Source of the DNA: Pseudomonadota bacterium | GTDB taxonomy: Bacteria > Pseudomonadota > Gammaproteobacteria > Steroidobacterales > Steroidobacteraceae | Assembly: GCA_021838065.1 (NCBI GenBank) | Contig: JAKCEJ010000139.1 | Span: forward strand, 1-7,520 | DNA: 7,520 nucleotides | Direction of reading: 5' to 3' | Shown: positions 5,540 to 7,520 of the stretch, one piece after another | Layout of the letters: every line of letters starts with the position of its first letter | Position numbering within the stretch: position 1 is the stretch's first letter | Made by a program: the position numbers and the translations under genes | The notes under the pieces: model-generated | Told to the model about the DNA's origin: nothing | Seen by the model: only the letters and a program-made list of their open reading frames with translations | Databases searched by the model: none

Positions 5540-7036
5540 TCATGAATTCGTGCCCAGTTGGATGGCGTTGCTCACGAGCTGATGCACGCTCACGATCGTC
5601 TCCATCGGGAACTCGTAATAGGGAAGCACCTTGCTGAACTGGCTCTTGCAGATGGCGCAGATGGCCGCCATGTGCGTCACGCCGTGCTCCTTCTGCACCT
5701 CGCGCAGCGCCTGCATGCGCGGCAGCGCCCCCTTGACCCGCAGCTCCAGCAGCTCATCGGTCAGCAGGCCGCCGCCGCCGCCGCAGCAGAATGTCTTCTC
5801 ACCAATGGTTTCAGGCGCCATGTCAAAGAAGTGGTTGCAGCTCGCCTTGATGACCTCGCGCGGCAGCACGAACTGCCCGCCCGGCCTCGCGCCCATGCGC
5901 GTAGCCCGCGCCACGTTGCACGAATCGTGAAAGGTGACCCTCATGTGATCGTTGGCTTCCTTGTCGAGCTTGATCGCGCCCCTCTCGATCAGATCGTGTG
6001 TGAATTCGATGATGTGCTGCGGCACCGGGTAGCGCGGGTCCAGGAAATCAAAAGGCCCGGCGAGCGTGTTCCAGAAACTGTAGGCAACGCGCCACGCATG
6101 GCCGCATTCGCCCACGATGATGCGCTTGACCTTCAGATCGATGGCCGCCTTGCGGATGCGCAGCGCCACTTTGCGCATCTGCTCGTAGTTGCCGATGAAC
6201 AGGGCGAAGTTTGCCGCCTCGGACGCATAGGAGCTCAGCGTCCAGCTGACGCCTGCCTGGTGGAAGACCTTCGCATAGCCGATCAGCCCATCGACGTGCG
6301 GCTCGGCGAAGAAGTCGGCCGATGGCGGGATGAGCAGGACCTCGGCGCCTTGGACGTCGAGCGGAAAACGCACATCGACGCCGGTGTCCTCCTTGACATC
6401 CTCTTCCAGCCCTTCCAGCGTGTTGGCGAGCGCCGGCGCGGGCAGGCCCAGGTTGTTGCCGAGAGTGTGCACTTTGCCGAGAATCTCGTTGCAGTACTTC
6501 TGGCCGACTCCGATCTCATCGAGGATCTCGCGCGCCGCCATCGAGATTTCCGCCGTGTCGATGCCATACGGGCAGAACACGGAGCAGCGCCGGCACTGCG
6601 AGCACTGATGGAAGTAGCCGTACCATTCCTCGAGCACGCTTGGATCGAGATCGCGGGCACCGACCAGCCGCGGAAAGAGCTTGCCCGCGAGCGTGAAATG
6701 ACGCCGGTAGATGCTGCGCAGCAGATCCTGCCGCGCCACCGGCATGTTCTTCGGATCTCCCGTGCCGAGGAAGTAGTGACACTTGTCGGCACAGGAGCCG
6801 CACTTGACGCAGGCATCGAGATGCACGCGCAGCGATCGGTATTTTTTCAGCAGTTCCGCGAGCTTCGCGACGGCGCGCTGCTCCCAGTCCTCTACCAGCT
6901 CCCCCGGAAAGCCGAGCGCCTGCTGATGCCGCGGCGCGGCCTTGAAGGGCGCGCTCTTGGCCATCACCCCGGGCTGAAGATCCGGGGTCGCCAGATATTC
7001 CCCCATCGCGGGGACCTCGAAGTCTACCTTCGCCAC
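5540..7036 (-). CDS. dsrK: DsrK, HdrD-like iron-sulfur subunit of DsrMKJOP
   Basis: 498 residues, read from a GTG at 7036. The frame is open 38 codons further upstream, but that part overlaps dsrM. The GTG sits 1 nt after the dsrM TAG and has GAGGTG just ahead of it, so it is the likely start; an ATG at 7006 is a weaker alternative. Two ferredoxin-type [4Fe-4S] motifs are present: C76, C79, C82, C86 and C145, C148, C151, C155. The C-terminal half is a CCG domain with C373, the pair C417-C418 followed by five glycines, and C460-x2-C463. This is the C...CC...CxxC pattern that holds the special catalytic cluster of heterodisulfide reductase HdrD/HdrB. A further ECGH (C311) resembles the degenerate first CCG repeat. 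From the family, DsrK is cytoplasmic, bound to the membrane through DsrM, and proposed to oxidise or reduce the two C-terminal cysteines of DsrC. No membrane segment is visible. Translation is probably coupled to dsrM. Confidence 0.95.
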   Translation of the reverse strand: MAKVDFEVPAMGEYLATPDLQPGVMAKSAPFKAAPRHQQALGFPGELVEDWEQRAVAKLAELLKKYRSLRVHLDACVKCGSCADKCHYFLGTGDPKNMPVARQDLLRSIYRRHFTLAGKLFPRLVGARDLDPSVLEEWYGYFHQCSQCRRCSVFCPYGIDTAEISMAAREILDEIGVGQKYCNEILGKVHTLGNNLGLPAPALANTLEGLEEDVKEDTGVDVRFPLDVQGAEVLLIPPSADFFAEPHVDGLIGYAKVFHQAGVSWTLSSYASEAANFALFIGNYEQMRKVALRIRKAAIDLKVKRIIVGECGHAWRVAYSFWNTLAGPFDFLDPRYPVPQHIIEFTHDLIERGAIKLDKEANDHMRVTFHDSCNVARATRMGARPGGQFVLPREVIKASCNHFFDMAPETIGEKTFCCGGGGGLLTDELLELRVKGALPRMQALREVQKEHGVTHMAAICAICKSQFSKVLPYYEFPMETIVSVHQLVSNAIQLGTNS

Positions 7037-7037
7037 G

Positions 7038-7520
7038 CTACACCTCGTCCCCGGCACCCTCGAGCTGCGCCGCCCAGGGCGCCAGATGCCGCCGCTCGCG
7101 AGCGTCATCCACCTGGTTGCGCGTCGGGCTGAAGAACACCCCGGGCGCATGCAGCAGCTTGCTGAACGGGAATACGATCAGCAGCGCCGCCACCATACTC
7201 AAATGCGCGAGCAGCAGCGGACTGTCCGGTATAGGCTGCCAGTCGAAATAGAGAAGACCGAGAACAAAGGCCTTGAACGACACAATGTCGGTGTGATCGA
7301 GGAAAGTGATCGCAAGCCCCGAGAGACCAATGCCGAGCAGCAGCAGCAGCATCAGGTAATCCGAAGGCTGGCTGATGTAGCGCACCCGCGCGATCAGGAC
7401 GCCGATGCCGATGCCGGCGATCATTGCCCAGAGAAAGCCAAGCAGCGTGGCGTAGACGGTCATTGCTGTATCGATCCACGCGCGCTTCGACAAAAGCAGC
7501 CCGACCCAGGCCTGCCCGAC
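7038..7520 (-). CDS. dsrM: DsrM, membrane cytochrome b subunit of DsrMKJOP (C-terminal part)
   Basis: Only the last 160 codons are in the window; the frame stays open to the right edge, so the start and N-terminal helices are missing. The fragment is strongly hydrophobic, with segments at about residues 20-45, 53-74 and 100-120 of the fragment, then a polar cytoplasmic-type tail. The last helix has two histidines 18 residues apart (fragment H106 and H124) around a PFSKLLH motif. This matches the paired haem-b ligands of the respiratory nitrate reductase gamma subunit NarI (H187 and H205 in E. coli, PFSRLVH), the family of DsrM. The role, from the family, is quinone-linked electron transfer across the cytoplasmic membrane with DsrK. 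A TTG at 7493 can open a shorter frame, but in-frame coding continues upstream, so it is not the start. The TAG stop lies 1 nt before dsrK. Identity is supported by both the motif and the neighbours. Confidence 0.93.
   Translation of the reverse strand, partial: VGQAWVGLLLSKRAWIDTAMTVYATLLGFLWAMIAGIGIGVLIARVRYISQPSDYLMLLLLLGIGLSGLAITFLDHTDIVSFKAFVLGLLYFDWQPIPDSPLLLAHLSMVAALLIVFPFSKLLHAPGVFFSPTRNQVDDARERRHLAPWAAQLEGAGDEV
7041..7046 (-). promoter_or_regulatory. Ribosome binding site deciding the dsrK GTG start
   Basis: The coding strand reads GAGGTG, then TAGC, then the GTG codon at 7036. The motif overlaps the end of dsrM, and its last base is directly followed by the dsrM TAG. It is a good anti-SD match at short spacing and supports the GTG over the upstream ATG at 7150, which lies inside dsrM. 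The overlap suggests translational coupling of dsrM and dsrK. Confidence 0.6.

Noticed and set aside
4712..5545. A 277-residue open frame on the plus strand
   Set aside because: It is antisense to the N-terminal half of dsrL, which carries the FAD motif and cluster cysteines. It is a high-GC shadow frame.
5558..7132. A 524-residue open frame on the plus strand
   Set aside because: It is fully antisense to dsrK and has no recognisable motif. The minus-strand frame has two ferredoxin motifs and a CCG domain.
1..7520. A previously undescribed system
   Set aside because: Every gene matches a known component of the rDsr sulfur-oxidation pathway in a known order. Only the dsrJ-dsrO junction is unexplained.

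Overview
The window is one strand-uniform stretch of a reverse dissimilatory sulfite reductase (rDsr) sulfur-oxidation operon. All genes run right to left on the minus strand. In transcription order they are dsrM (3' part only), dsrK, dsrL, dsrJ, dsrO, dsrP and dsrN (5' part only). This is the gene order described for Allochromatium vinosum (dsrABEFHCMKLJOPNRS). dsrL between dsrK and dsrJ, and dsrN after dsrP, point to the oxidative pathway of a sulfur-oxidising proteobacterium rather than a sulfate reducer. The DNA is GC-rich, which suits a beta-, gamma- or alphaproteobacterial oxidiser; I cannot name the genus from this window.

Layout, right to left: 7520-7038 C-terminal 160 residues of the membrane cytochrome b DsrM; 7036-5540 the iron-sulfur, HdrD-like DsrK; 5506-3578 the flavoprotein DsrL; 3572-3009 the triheme cytochrome c DsrJ; 2952-2200 the Tat-exported ferredoxin-like DsrO; 2196-958 the NrfD-family membrane protein DsrP; 941-1 the cobyrinate a,c-diamide synthase-like DsrN, running off the left edge. 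Gaps are 1, 33, 5, 56, 3 and 16 nt, so the genes almost certainly form one transcript. Its promoter would lie beyond the right edge, probably upstream of dsrA. No gene-free stretch exceeds 60 nt, and I see no terminator, RNA gene, insertion sequence or CRISPR.

How the parts work together (from the known family): DsrMKJOP is a transmembrane complex. DsrK in the cytoplasm carries a heterodisulfide-reductase-like site thought to act on DsrC persulfide/trisulfide. DsrM and DsrP connect to the quinone pool, and DsrJ and DsrO face the periplasm. Cytoplasmic DsrL passes electrons from reverse-acting DsrAB to NAD+. DsrN amidates siroheme to the siro(heme)amide cofactor of DsrAB.

The system is known, not new. 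The one part that departs from the expected pattern is the dsrJ-dsrO junction (about 2953-3182). There a palindrome-rich, GC-rich stretch gives DsrJ a low-complexity C-terminal tail and leaves dsrO with a long upstream open frame and a poor ribosome binding site.
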